From Cupriavidus yeoncheonensis (lineage in GTDB: Bacteria > Pseudomonadota > Gammaproteobacteria > Burkholderiales > Burkholderiaceae), in contig NZ_CAJPUY010000016.1 of the NCBI RefSeq assembly GCF_905397275.1, forward strand, positions 106,362-170,361: a DNA stretch of 64,000 bases, read 5' to 3'. The position numbers and the translations under genes were made by a program. How positions within the stretch are numbered: position 1 is the first letter of the stretch; each line of letters opens with the position of its first letter. The notes below the pieces were generated by a model, which was given only the letters and a program-made list of their open reading frames with translations, searched no databases and was not told where the DNA came from. Of the stretch, positions 25,020-33,854 are shown piece by piece.

Positions 25020-25928
25020 ATGATTAAAGTGCCCGCGAAGTTTTCTGCGGTGGTTGCGCTCGCATGCTTGCTGGCCTCGAACGCCAAGGCAACCGAGAAT
25101 GGTCAGACCAGCTACCCTGTTGGCGTCAATACCGTATTGAATGGAATTCTGCCACCGCCTGGTGAAACCCAGTTCTACAACTACACGCTCTACTACGATG
25201 CCGGAAAGTTCGCTGGCCCGCACGGAGAAAGTCTCGTGCCCGGGTTCCAGTTGAAGGCGTTTGTTGACGCCCCGCGTTTCGTTCACACATGGGGCACTAC
25301 ATTGGGCCCCTTTACCCTGTCTAGTGGTGCAATCTTCCCGCTCGTTCATGTTCGGGCGGACACGCCAGGCGGCAGCGACAAGCGCACTGGAATTGGCGAC
25401 ATCATCGTTGAGCCGCTGTACATCGGTTATTCCAATCCATCGCGATCATTCTTCGCCTACCTCACCACTGAAATCTCGGTGCCGAGCGGGTCCTACTCCG
25501 CGAACCGGGTGGCGAACACTGGCCGCAATGTATATGCGATAACACCGCAACTCAGTACGACATGGTTCCCCACGCCCGCAGTTGAAGTCTCTACCACCAT
25601 GCTGGTGGAGTTCAGTTCACCGAATTCGGCGACTCGATATCACTCCGGCGCTGTTGCAGCCCTCGAGTATCTTGTCGGCTATTCACTGAACAGCAAGTTC
25701 CAGCTCGGACTTCAGGGATATCTGCTGAAGCAGTTCACCGATGACAAGGTCAACGGCACGCCCATACCAGGGGATGGGTTCCGCGGAAGAGCTGTCGCAG
25801 TCGGGCCGCAACTACGATACATGTGGTCGCAGGCGTCCGGCGTTGTGTTCAAGTATCAGCGCGAGTTCGACGTGCAGAATCGCCCGCAAGGCAACAAGTT
25901 CTGGATTGAGCTGTGCTTCCCGCTTTGA
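25020..25928 (+). CDS. MetA-pathway/SphA-type outer-membrane protein
   Basis: A 302-residue protein with a clear signal peptide (cleavage near SNAKA-TE, about residue 22) and a beta-rich remainder, resembling the phenol-degradation MetA-pathway (SphA-like) family that is repeatedly encoded in aromatic catabolic clusters. It probably sits in the outer membrane and helps uptake of hydrophobic aromatics. Family features are PPPGETQFYNYTLYYDA near residues 40-58, the alternating strand pattern, and the C-terminal FWIELCFPL ending in an aromatic-hydrophobic strand. GGAGGAG precedes the ATG. It follows the nitroreductase on the same strand after 178 bp. Confidence 0.82.
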   Translation: MIKVPAKFSAVVALACLLASNAKATENGQTSYPVGVNTVLNGILPPPGETQFYNYTLYYDAGKFAGPHGESLVPGFQLKAFVDAPRFVHTWGTTLGPFTLSSGAIFPLVHVRADTPGGSDKRTGIGDIIVEPLYIGYSNPSRSFFAYLTTEISVPSGSYSANRVANTGRNVYAITPQLSTTWFPTPAVEVSTTMLVEFSSPNSATRYHSGAVAALEYLVGYSLNSKFQLGLQGYLLKQFTDDKVNGTPIPGDGFRGRAVAVGPQLRYMWSQASGVVFKYQREFDVQNRPQGNKFWIELCFPL

Positions 25929-26086
25929 TCCGGCACATCATGCATTGACGGTCGTGGCCGAGCGGGCGCCGGCCACGGTGGCGGTCATCGGGGCGCCCGA
26001 CCATGGCGCCGCGCGTAGCCGTTGCAGTACCATGCGATGGAAAGCACACGCCATTGGCCCGACCCAACCGCTACCAAGGCAGCCCG

Positions 26087-26998
26087 ATGCTGGACCTGAA
26101 AGACGTTTTCTACTTCGTGCAAGTTGTCGACCGCGGTGGCTTTACGTCCGCCGGCAACAGCCTGGGGCTGCCCAAGTCCACGTTAAGTCACAGGGTCAAG
26201 GAGCTGGAGGCCTCGCTGGGCGTTCGCCTGATCAACCGGACCTCGCGCCAGTTTGCCTTGACCGACGTAGGCGCGGAGTTCTACCAGTACGCTCTCGCCT
26301 TGCTGCAGAGCGCGGACGTCGCGGAACAGGCGATGCGCCAGAGGCTCTCGGAACCCAGCGGGATCATTCGCGTGACGGTGGCGGTCGAGCTGGCGCAGTT
26401 TGCGCTGCGCCAGGTCCTGCCGACGTTCCTGAGCAGCAATCCCAAGGTCAGCATCGTGGAAGTCGCCACGGACAGGCTCGTGGATGTGGTCGGCGAGGGC
26501 TTCGACCTGGCGCTGCGCGGACATACCTCGGCACTGCAGGATTCCAACCTGGTCCAGCGGCCCATTGTCAGGGCGCCGTGGTACCTGTTTGCGGGTGCCG
26601 ACTACCTCGAACGGATGCCACTCCTGGAGGAACCGGAGCAGCTCGCATCCCATGCCATCGTCTCGATGGTGCGCAAAGGGCCGCTGCAGTGGCAACTGCG
26701 CGGCCCCGACGACAGGCTCGTCACCATCCCGATCGAGCCAAGATTCCAGAGCAACAGCATGATGTCCCTGAAGGAGGCAGCCTGCGCCAACGTTGGCGTG
26801 GCAGCCCTGCCCGGATATATCTGCCGGTCCGAGCTGCAGGCTGGCGTGCTGCGGCAGGTACTGCCGGGCTGGATCGCCGCGGATGCGCGCATCTCCGCCC
26901 TCATGCCCTATCGGACCGGGCTGCTTCCCGCGGTGCGCTCGCTGGTCGATTACCTCGCCGCAGAGCTGCCCAAGGTCACCGCGTTCGACGGCCGCTAA
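26087..26998 (+). CDS. LysR-family regulator
   Basis: A 303-residue LysR-type regulator. The winged helix spans about residues 4-62: VFYFVQVVDRGGFTSAGNSL and LPKSTLSHRVKELEASLGVR. The effector domain follows (about 90-295). It sits inside the hydroquinone-type cluster between the porin-like and amidase genes, so it probably controls those genes; possible boxes are noted upstream of the maleylacetate reductase. The frame is open upstream, but ATG 26087 begins the conserved MLDLKDVFYF. Confidence 0.9.
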   Translation: MLDLKDVFYFVQVVDRGGFTSAGNSLGLPKSTLSHRVKELEASLGVRLINRTSRQFALTDVGAEFYQYALALLQSADVAEQAMRQRLSEPSGIIRVTVAVELAQFALRQVLPTFLSSNPKVSIVEVATDRLVDVVGEGFDLALRGHTSALQDSNLVQRPIVRAPWYLFAGADYLERMPLLEEPEQLASHAIVSMVRKGPLQWQLRGPDDRLVTIPIEPRFQSNSMMSLKEAACANVGVAALPGYICRSELQAGVLRQVLPGWIAADARISALMPYRTGLLPAVRSLVDYLAAELPKVTAFDGR

Positions 26999-27000
26999 CC

Positions 27001-27027
27001 CGGCACTACCGGCACTACCGGCACTAC
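27001..27027. repeat. three tandem 9-bp repeats
   Basis: CGGCACTAC occurs three times in a row, starting three bases after the stop codon of the LysR gene. Short perfect tandem repeats like this can vary in number by slippage. No function is implied. Confidence 0.7.
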
Positions 27028-27263
27028 CTCCTCCCGCTCCCATGCTGCGCGGGCCACGCCACGTGCGGCCCGCCGGGCGTTCCATATTCATGGACGCTGT
27101 GTTCGGCACCAGCCAGCTTCCAAGGCCGAGCCGATCCACTATCGTTTCCAGCCAGGGATACCAACCCCAATGTCACCCTGGAGTGGAATACATGAACCAG
27201 CCGAACTGCCTGCCGCAAGACGCGATCTTCCGCGGCCAGAACCCTGCCCGAGAGGCTGTGGCA

Positions 27264-28649
27264 ATGACCGATCTACATCAACCATCCCGAACGACGGCCC
27301 CGCATTCGATGGGCTTGCGCAATGCGCTGGATGCCCTTGCCACGCGGCAGATCACCGCGACGTCATTGACCGAGCAGGCACTCGAACGCGCGGAAGCCAG
27401 CAAGCGGCTGCTCAATGCATTCTCGGCGATCGATTGGGACCGCGCCCTGAAGGCGGCCGCGGAAAGCGATCGCCGCTATGGCGAGAGCCGGCAGCGGGCG
27501 CTGGAAGGCTTGCCCATTGCGGTCAAGGATCTGATCGACACCAGGGGCATGGAGACCCGCTACGGTTCCGCGGCCTATCTCGGCCACCAGCCCGCCGCCG
27601 ATGCCGACATCGTGACAGCACTGGTGGAACGTGGCGCGATCATCATCGGCAAGACCACGACGCACGAATTCGCGTGGGGCGTGACAACCGCCAGCGCCAG
27701 GTTTGGCGATACCCTGAATCCGCTGGACCATGCGCGCATACCCGGCGGGTCCAGTGGTGGCGCCGCGGCAGCGATTGCGCACGGTGCCATCAAGGCGGGC
27801 GTGGGCACCGATACCGGCGGCTCGGTCCGGATTCCCGCCGCGCTGTGCGGCGTCGTCGGATACAAGCCCACGCTCGGCACGTTGTCCACGCGCGGCGTGT
27901 TTCCCCTGGCGCCTACTTGCGACCATATTGGCCTGCTCGGCGAGCAGGTGGATGACGTGATGTTGCTCGCCGATGCCATCGACATCAAGGTTCCCGAGAG
28001 CGATGCGTGGCTGTCCGCAAGGCTGGGGGTCATTCGTGACATCGCACCGGTTCCACTGAGTCCGGAAATTGCGGTGGCCTTTGATGGCGCGACGAAGCGG
28101 CTGGCGCAAGTCTTTTCCTGTGTGAATGTCAGCACGTCCGGCCTGTTCGACGGGGTATTCGGTGCCTTCGCGAGCATCGTCCTGATCGAAGGCGGCATCG
28201 AGCATTTCCGCCGCAACGACTGGGACCGTATCTCGACGCACTACAACCCGGAAACCGTCGACCGGCTGAAGCGCGCCGAAACCATGGACCTGCGCGCCTA
28301 TGCGGCGGCCCAGCAGACCAGGCGATGTTTCACGGCACGGCTGCACGAGGTGATGTCGACGGTTGACTATCTCGTGCTGCCGACATGCCCGTGCACCGCA
28401 CCGCATCTCGATGCCGGCACCGTCAGCATTGGCGCGTGGACCGGCACCGTCCGCGAGGCGCTGATGACCTATACCGCACCGTTCAATATCGCGGGATTTC
28501 CCGCCATTTCGATTCCCCTGGCGACCGGCGAACGCAGCCTTCCGGCTGCATTGCAGATCGTCGCGAAGCCCGGCGACGACGGTGCGCTGCTGCAGATCGC
28601 ACAGCAGATGGAGCTGATGCTCCGAACAGGCACCGCCCACAAGCATTGA
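27264..28649 (+). CDS. amidase-signature family hydrolase
   Basis: A 461-residue amidase-signature enzyme (Ser-cisSer-Lys triad). The lysine is in PIAVKDLIDTRG, and the serines lie in PGGSSGGAAAA and DTGGSVRIPAA, all intact. It would hydrolyse an amide, or transfer an amide group; the substrate is unknown. Translation could start at ATG 27264 or at ATG 27192. The longer form adds 24 residues that resemble the N-terminus of the nearby maleylacetate reductase rather than amidases. The gene is followed by the GST gene after 41 bp and is probably co-transcribed. Confidence 0.88.
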   Translation: MTDLHQPSRTTAPHSMGLRNALDALATRQITATSLTEQALERAEASKRLLNAFSAIDWDRALKAAAESDRRYGESRQRALEGLPIAVKDLIDTRGMETRYGSAAYLGHQPAADADIVTALVERGAIIIGKTTTHEFAWGVTTASARFGDTLNPLDHARIPGGSSGGAAAAIAHGAIKAGVGTDTGGSVRIPAALCGVVGYKPTLGTLSTRGVFPLAPTCDHIGLLGEQVDDVMLLADAIDIKVPESDAWLSARLGVIRDIAPVPLSPEIAVAFDGATKRLAQVFSCVNVSTSGLFDGVFGAFASIVLIEGGIEHFRRNDWDRISTHYNPETVDRLKRAETMDLRAYAAAQQTRRCFTARLHEVMSTVDYLVLPTCPCTAPHLDAGTVSIGAWTGTVREALMTYTAPFNIAGFPAISIPLATGERSLPAALQIVAKPGDDGALLQIAQQMELMLRTGTAHKH

Positions 28650-28690
28650 TAGACGTCAGAGACGTCAGCCCCAACAACCAGGAGACAACG

Positions 28691-29767
28691 ATGAACAATA
28701 GCGCCAAACCTGAGCACGCAGTCATGAGCAAGGAGAAATTGACGAATATGGCGGCCGGTGCGCGTGCCGCCATCGCGGATCGCGCGCGAATCTCCCTCGT
28801 GGGTAGTGACGCCAATCCGCGCTTCGAACTGTTCCACGCAGCCAGTTCGCTCTGCTCGCAGAAAGTGCGCACGGTACTGTCCGAGAAGCAGTTGCCATAC
28901 CGTTCCAACGACATGATGATCCTCGGTTCGATGGGCGCCGATGGCCTTGTTCCAGCCGAGCACTACCATCCCCCCTACGTCCGACTGCGGACGATTGCAG
29001 GCCGGGAAGTGGGGCGGGAACTTGTCAGCGGCTATAGCGGGCGCACTTCGGTGGAGACCGAAGGCTTTGATCCCTGCACGGTCCCGTTGCTGGTGGACTA
29101 CGAGGCTGGCCGTGTCATTGCCGATTCCAAGTGGATCTGCTGCTATCTCGATGCGGTGTCGCGCGACCCCATTGATCTCGTGCCGGAAGAAGCCGATGCG
29201 CGCGCCCGGGTGATGCATCAGGTGAGCATCGTCGACCGGATCCCGAACGGCACGTTGCTCTACGGCTTTCATCCCGACGCCGACCTGCGGCCCGAAGCGC
29301 TCAAGACGGCCATGGAAACGGTCTACGACTACAAGATCAAGGCGCTCGAAGCCATGATTGAAGCCAATGCCGACGATGCCGAGCTCGTTGCAGCCTATCG
29401 CGCGAAGATCGCGAAGGAGCGGGGCGGCAAGTCGGTCCGCCACAATGCGGCATTCCAGCGTGCCGCACGTCAGTACGTCGGCGGCCTCCTGGCGGACCTC
29501 GACCACGCGCTTGGTTCATCGTCACCGTACCTCAGGGGGGAATCATTTTCGCTCGCCGATGTGCTGTGGGGTGTCAACCTGGTTCGGATGGCTTATCTGG
29601 GGCTTGCGGCGATGTGGGAAAACCTGCCCAACGTCGAGCGGTATGTGGATGCGCTGGCCAGGCGTCCGTCCCTGTGCAAGGAAGCGGTCCAGGCCACGCT
29701 CGAATCCATGCCGCCCTCGCGCTATATGCATGTCTTTGCCGGCTGCGGGGAGGCGGTGCCGGTGTAG
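28691..29767 (+). CDS. glutathione S-transferase family protein, PcpC/LinD-like
   Basis: A 358-residue GST-fold protein, longer than the usual 200-250 because of a 45-residue N-terminal extension and an insertion after the first strands. The start of the thioredoxin-like domain reads RFELFHAASSLCSQKVRTVL (44-63). It aligns with the beginning of tetrachlorohydroquinone dehalogenase PcpC, and Cys55 falls on the catalytic cysteine of that enzyme. C-terminal helices contain ESFSLADVLWGVNLVRM. A role in glutathione-dependent reductive dehalogenation of hydroquinones is inferred from this residue and the neighbourhood. GGAG lies before the ATG. Confidence 0.82.
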   Translation: MNNSAKPEHAVMSKEKLTNMAAGARAAIADRARISLVGSDANPRFELFHAASSLCSQKVRTVLSEKQLPYRSNDMMILGSMGADGLVPAEHYHPPYVRLRTIAGREVGRELVSGYSGRTSVETEGFDPCTVPLLVDYEAGRVIADSKWICCYLDAVSRDPIDLVPEEADARARVMHQVSIVDRIPNGTLLYGFHPDADLRPEALKTAMETVYDYKIKALEAMIEANADDAELVAAYRAKIAKERGGKSVRHNAAFQRAARQYVGGLLADLDHALGSSSPYLRGESFSLADVLWGVNLVRMAYLGLAAMWENLPNVERYVDALARRPSLCKEAVQATLESMPPSRYMHVFAGCGEAVPV

Positions 29768-30006
29768 TCCCCCAGCCCGATGGCACCGGCCAACGCCAGT
29801 GCCTGTGGCAAGAGGGGAAGGGGGACTCTGAGCCTCCGCCCCTTTGCCTTCTCAGGCTGCCGCGGGCCGGATCCCGGCGGATGCGCGCCCTGGAGTATGA
29901 TCGGAGCTCAAGATCACACCCATATCCGATCCGTTGCCACCGCCGGCGATGATCCGCGTTCCCATGCATCGGCGCTGCGGCACTGCCCGGATACGTCTGC
30001 CAGGCT

Positions 30007-31440
30007 ATGACGAAGTCACCGGCTCACGACCCATCCCATGCAGCGCCGCTGCATGAGCAGATCTACGCGCGGATTCTTGCCTCGATTCGGCAAGGGCAAC
30101 TCAAACCCGGGCAGCGGGTGCCATCCTTGCGTGCGTTTGCGGGCGAGCTCGGCGTGGCTCGCGGGACCGTTCAGGTTGCCTATGACCGGCTCCTGGGCGA
30201 AGGCTACCTAATCGCCAAGGGTCCTGCGGGGACGTTCGTTTCCGAGCAGACTGCGCCATTGCGCCCCCACCGCGTCGCCACCGCGGCTGCTTCCGGCTGC
30301 GCGCCACCGGACCAGGAACTTACCGAGTTTTCGACCGAAGCGGAAAGGGTAATCCCCGCGCCGTTCCAGCTGGGGCTTCCCGCGCTGGATGAGTTCCCGC
30401 GAAAGCTATGGACGAGGTTGATGGCGAGTCAGATACGCAGCGCCGGCTCGCTGACCAGGCCGGCGGCAGCCGGATATGGCCCATTGCGGGAAGCGTTGAC
30501 CGCTTACTTGCAGCGCGCACGGGGCATCGACGCCCAGCCGCACCAGGTGTTCGTCGTGCCGGCCTATACGGCCGGCCTTGCGCTGATCGTGGATGCGCTC
30601 AGGCTGGCGGGCGAAGGCGCCTGGGTCGAGGATCCCGGCTACCCTCCGACCGCCCAGTCGCTCCGGCGCCTGAACCTGCAGGTCCGGAAGGTGCCAGTGG
30701 ATGATCATGGCCTCGATGTCGAATTCGGGCGTCAGCGTTTTCCGGATGCGCGCCTGGCCGTCGTGACGCCATCGCACCAGAGCCCGACTGGCGTGGCACT
30801 GACACTGCAACGTCGCGTCGAACTGCTCGACTGGGCCGGTGAGCGGGGCGCATGGGTCATCGAGGACGACTACGATGGCGAGTTTCGTTACCGCGGCCAC
30901 CCGTTGCCGGCCTTGAAGAGCCTGGACACATGCGAGCGGGTGATCTATTGCGGCACGCTCAGCAAGGTGCTGTACCCGGGGCTACGGCTCGCTTACGTGG
31001 TCGTGCCACAAAGTCTGGCGCCGACCATGGATCTGGCCTGCAGGCGCACGGTGCATGGCGGTTGCCCCGAACTTTTGCAAGCCGTGGCGGCGGAGTTTAT
31101 CGCACAGGGGCACTTCGCCCGGCACATCAAACGCATGCGCACGCTCTACGCGCGCCGACGGGGAATGCTGGCCGAGGCGCTGGCTCCATTCATCACGGAC
31201 GGCTTCACCGTTCGCCTGCAGGATGGCGGCATGCACCTGCTGGTCGATGTCAGGGACGATCTCGACGATCTGGCGATGGCCCGCCGTGCGCGCGAGGCAG
31301 GCTTCGCCGTCCATTCGCTGACCGCCTGGCGGCAGGGTGCGCCAGGGCGGCGTGGCCTGATCATCGGCTTCACCAATCTCCGTAGCCAGACTGAAGCCGA
31401 TCGCCTGGTTGCCGATCTGATGCGCGCGCTGAAAGCATAG
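30007..31440 (+). CDS. MocR/PdxR-type GntR-aminotransferase regulator
   Basis: A 477-residue fusion of a GntR winged helix (about 12-80: LHEQIYARILASIRQGQLKPGQ...VPSLRAFAGELG) and a class I aminotransferase domain (about 120-470). The PLP-binding lysine is Lys320 in YCGTLSKVLYPG. MocR proteins use PLP or amino-compound adducts as effectors and often regulate the neighbouring genes or vitamin B6 synthesis; no pdx genes are seen here. Next downstream is a duplicated promoter region, a possible target. The quoted pieces are separated by a few residues. Confidence 0.9.
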   Translation: MTKSPAHDPSHAAPLHEQIYARILASIRQGQLKPGQRVPSLRAFAGELGVARGTVQVAYDRLLGEGYLIAKGPAGTFVSEQTAPLRPHRVATAAASGCAPPDQELTEFSTEAERVIPAPFQLGLPALDEFPRKLWTRLMASQIRSAGSLTRPAAAGYGPLREALTAYLQRARGIDAQPHQVFVVPAYTAGLALIVDALRLAGEGAWVEDPGYPPTAQSLRRLNLQVRKVPVDDHGLDVEFGRQRFPDARLAVVTPSHQSPTGVALTLQRRVELLDWAGERGAWVIEDDYDGEFRYRGHPLPALKSLDTCERVIYCGTLSKVLYPGLRLAYVVVPQSLAPTMDLACRRTVHGGCPELLQAVAAEFIAQGHFARHIKRMRTLYARRRGMLAEALAPFITDGFTVRLQDGGMHLLVDVRDDLDDLAMARRAREAGFAVHSLTAWRQGAPGRRGLIIGFTNLRSQTEADRLVADLMRALKA

Positions 31441-31494
31441 ACGATCGTCATACGCGCACTCGCGCCAGTCGATCACCGGATCGACTCAGCCGCC

Positions 31495-31598
31495 CCATGT
31501 CGATGGCCCAGTCGAAAACGATAAACATGTGCCTGTTGACGGTCTGATCGCTCAATTACATTGACCGCACAGAGCAGCACGCATCGGCACCATGACCA
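31495..31598 (+). promoter_or_regulatory. duplicated promoter region, copy A (before alpha/beta hydrolase)
   Basis: About 104 bp that match the region 33748-33854, including AAAACGATAAACATGTGCC, a TTGAC -35-like hexamer (31536-31541) and TACATT (31557-31562) spaced 15 bp. The match runs through an ATG (31592) into the first codons of the GNAT gene of copy B (MTKDLPL versus MTRNLTL). Copy A therefore carries the promoter plus a stub of that gene, now placed before the alpha/beta hydrolase. Confidence 0.75.
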
Positions 31599-31660
31599 AG
31601 GACCTGCCGCTCACACGTATTCAAGGCAACGCGCGCACGCGCCAAGAGAGGAGTCTCACC

Positions 31661-32650
31661 ATGTCTTCAGATCGCAGCCTCGACCCGGGCCTGTCGCGAC
31701 GTAACCTGCTGCTGGGCAGCGCGGCCGCAGCCAGCGCGCTGGTGGCCTCCGGCTTGTCCGAACCTGCGGCGGCAGCACCGTCGGCAGAAAAGGCGAACAC
31801 CGCAAAGGCAAGCGGGAAGGCTCCGGGCAGCTACATCACGGTAAAGGATGGCACCCAGCTCTATTTCAAGGACTGGGGCGCCGGCCGCCCCGTCGTATTC
31901 AGTCATGGCTGGCCACTGAGCTCGGACAGTTGGGAATCCCAGATGATGCTGGTTGCGTCGGAAGGGTATCGCGCCGTGGCACATGACCGTCGTGGTCACG
32001 GCCGTTCCAGCCAGTCATGGCATGGCAATGAGATGAACACGTATGCCGACGACCTGGCCGCTGTGTTCGACACCCTTGACCTGCGGGATGCCATCCTGGT
32101 GGGCTTCTCCACAGGTGGAGGCGAGGTGGCCCGGTATATCGGCCGGCATGGGACGCGACGCGTTGCAAAGGTGGTGCTGGTTTCGGCGGTGCCGCCCTTG
32201 ATGGTGAAGACCGCCGCCAATCCACGCGGACTGCCAATCGAAGTATTCGACGGCCTGCGTGCCGCACAACTTGCCAATCGGTCGCAGTTCTACCGGGACG
32301 TGCCGGCGGGGCCGTTCTATGGCTTCAACCGTCCCGGTGCAAAGCCGTCGCAGGGGTTGATCGACGCATGGTGGGCGCAGGGCATGCAGGGTGGACACAA
32401 GAATACGTACGACTCGATCAAGGCCTTTTCCGAGACCGATTTCACCGAGGACCTCAGGAAGATCGATGTGCCGACCCTGATCATCCACGGCGACGACGAT
32501 CAGATCGTGCCGATCGACGCCGCCGGGCGCGCCTCGGCAAAGCTCGTCAGGAACTCGAAGCTGATCGTCTACCCCGGTGCGCCGCATGGGCTCACCGACA
32601 TCCACAAAGACAGATTCAACGCCGACCTGCTGGCATTCATCCGTAGCTGA
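31661..32650 (+). CDS. Tat-exported alpha/beta hydrolase (non-haem haloperoxidase type)
   Basis: A 329-residue alpha/beta hydrolase resembling cofactor-free chloroperoxidases/esterases. The N-terminus has a twin-arginine signal (SRRNLLLG followed by a hydrophobic stretch and AAAAPS), so it is likely folded and then exported. The catalytic triad is Ser150 in GFSTGGGE, Asp in HGDDDQIVP and His in GAPHGLTD; HGWP near residue 85 is the oxyanion region. GAGGAG sits before ATG 31661; the longer frame from 31592 begins in the duplicated promoter and is unlikely to be translated as one protein. Function may be ester or lactone hydrolysis. Confidence 0.9.
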   Translation: MSSDRSLDPGLSRRNLLLGSAAAASALVASGLSEPAAAAPSAEKANTAKASGKAPGSYITVKDGTQLYFKDWGAGRPVVFSHGWPLSSDSWESQMMLVASEGYRAVAHDRRGHGRSSQSWHGNEMNTYADDLAAVFDTLDLRDAILVGFSTGGGEVARYIGRHGTRRVAKVVLVSAVPPLMVKTAANPRGLPIEVFDGLRAAQLANRSQFYRDVPAGPFYGFNRPGAKPSQGLIDAWWAQGMQGGHKNTYDSIKAFSETDFTEDLRKIDVPTLIIHGDDDQIVPIDAAGRASAKLVRNSKLIVYPGAPHGLTDIHKDRFNADLLAFIRS

Positions 32651-32718
32651 AGCGACGCCGTATCTGCCGGGCCCCACGAAGGCGCCGGCAGACTGGCTCA
32701 CCATAAGAGGTACTTCCC

Positions 32719-33444
32719 TTGTGCAACCACCATGGTCCCTACGCAGATCCCGTTGATCCGGCTCTGCCGAAGTCCGGCATTGCGCTGGACCTGTCACGCA
32801 CCGCGCTCGTCGTGATTGACCCGCAGATCGACTTCATGAGCCCCGAAGGCCGCAGCTGGGGCGTGGTCGGAGAAAGCGTGACGGAGCAGGACCTCGTACC
32901 CAACCTTGTCCGTCTGTTCGAGGCCGCAAGACAGGCGGGCATCACGGTCGCCATCTCTCCCCACTATTACTTTCCCCATGACCACACATGGAAAGTGCAG
33001 GGCCCCGCCGAAATGTTCCAGCATGCCATCGGCATGTTCGACCGTCCGGGCGCGCTGAACCTGGACGGATTCCGTGACTCGGGCGCGGACTTCATGCCGG
33101 AGCTCAGGCCGTATATCGAGGATGGCAAGACCATCATCTGCTCCACGCACAAGCTGTATGGCCCGCAGGCCAACGACCTGGTCCTGCAGTTGCGCAAGCA
33201 GCGCGTCGACCAGGTGATCCTTGCGGGCATGGCCGCCAATCTGTGCGTCGAATCCCATCTGCGGGATCTGCTGGAGCAAGGTTTCGAAGTAGCTGTCGTG
33301 CGCGACGCCGTAGCAGGGCCGAAGCTACCGGAAGGCGACGGGTATCACGCGGCACTGGTCAACTTCCGCTTCATCGCAAACGCGCTGTGGGATACCGACG
33401 AAACCGTGCAGCGGTTGGCAGCAAAGGTTGGAGCAGCCGCGTAG
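32719..33444 (+). CDS. cysteine hydrolase, isochorismatase family
   Basis: A 241-residue isochorismatase-like cysteine hydrolase. The triad is Asp34 (VVIDPQIDF), Lys145 (STHKLYG) and Cys176 (AANLCVESH). These enzymes hydrolyse amides, N-carbamoyl groups or related imides, or act on isochorismate; the cis-peptide motif GMAANLC fits the amidohydrolase branch. The start is an unusual TTG at 32719, supported by AGAGG eight bases upstream and by the absence of another start before the conserved core. It follows the exported hydrolase on the same strand. Confidence 0.88.
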   Translation: MCNHHGPYADPVDPALPKSGIALDLSRTALVVIDPQIDFMSPEGRSWGVVGESVTEQDLVPNLVRLFEAARQAGITVAISPHYYFPHDHTWKVQGPAEMFQHAIGMFDRPGALNLDGFRDSGADFMPELRPYIEDGKTIICSTHKLYGPQANDLVLQLRKQRVDQVILAGMAANLCVESHLRDLLEQGFEVAVVRDAVAGPKLPEGDGYHAALVNFRFIANALWDTDETVQRLAAKVGAAA

Positions 33445-33506
33445 CTCCGGCGCGGCGATGGCAGGGTGCAGGAGTGTCCAGTTCAAAGAATGCATAGGCG
33501 AATCAC

Positions 33507-33737
33507 ATGCCCAAGATTCCTTCGCGCTACAGCTATTTCGCCTATGGCGTTATCCAGGCCGGCCTGACCTGCTCCATCGCTGCTGCCATTGCAAGCATTC
33601 CATTTGCGGAAGAAGGCCGGTTCTTTCAGCACTGGCTAAGGTCCTGGAGCGTTTCCTGGCTGACCATGCTGCCGGTTGTGGTGTCGGCCACGCCCATCAT
33701 TCGCCGCCTGGTCGATCGCATGACAAGCCACTCTTAG
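33507..33737 (+). CDS. DUF2798-type two-helix membrane protein
   Basis: A 76-residue protein with two predicted membrane helices (about 14-34 and 45-65) separated by a short polar loop, ending in a basic tail. The pattern, with the SYFAYGVIQAGLTCSIAAAI first helix and the WLTMLPVVV second, fits the DUF2798 family. Its role is unknown. It lies 62 bp after the cysteine hydrolase and may be part of that transcript. Confidence 0.72.
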   Translation: MPKIPSRYSYFAYGVIQAGLTCSIAAAIASIPFAEEGRFFQHWLRSWSVSWLTMLPVVVSATPIIRRLVDRMTSHS

Positions 33738-33747
33738 GTCATACCGT

Positions 33748-33854
33748 CCATGTCGATGGCCTAGTTGAAAACGATAAACATGTGCCTGTTGACTGCGCCA
33801 TCGCTCCACTACATTGAAGCCTGCACAAACCAGCACGCATCGACAATATGACCA
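33748..33854 (+). promoter_or_regulatory. duplicated promoter region, copy B (before GNAT gene)
   Basis: The partner of 31495-31598. It carries AAAACGATAAACATGTGCC, TTGACT and TACATT with 15 bp spacing, and leads into ATG 33848 of the GNAT gene. Because the copied part includes the GNAT start, this is probably the original and 31495-31598 the derived copy. Confidence 0.75.

Noticed and set aside
29899..29931. inverted repeat GATCGGA ... TCCGATC before the MocR gene
   Set aside because: Arms are 7 bp but 19 bases apart and the motif is common; MocR sites are usually direct repeats, so I do not call it an operator.
31440..31451. GACGATCGTCAT, a 12-base match to the candidate TetR operator
   Set aside because: It begins in the stop codon of the MocR gene, lacks the shared 5' flank, and short palindromes of this type are frequent; distance to the TetR gene is 28 kb.
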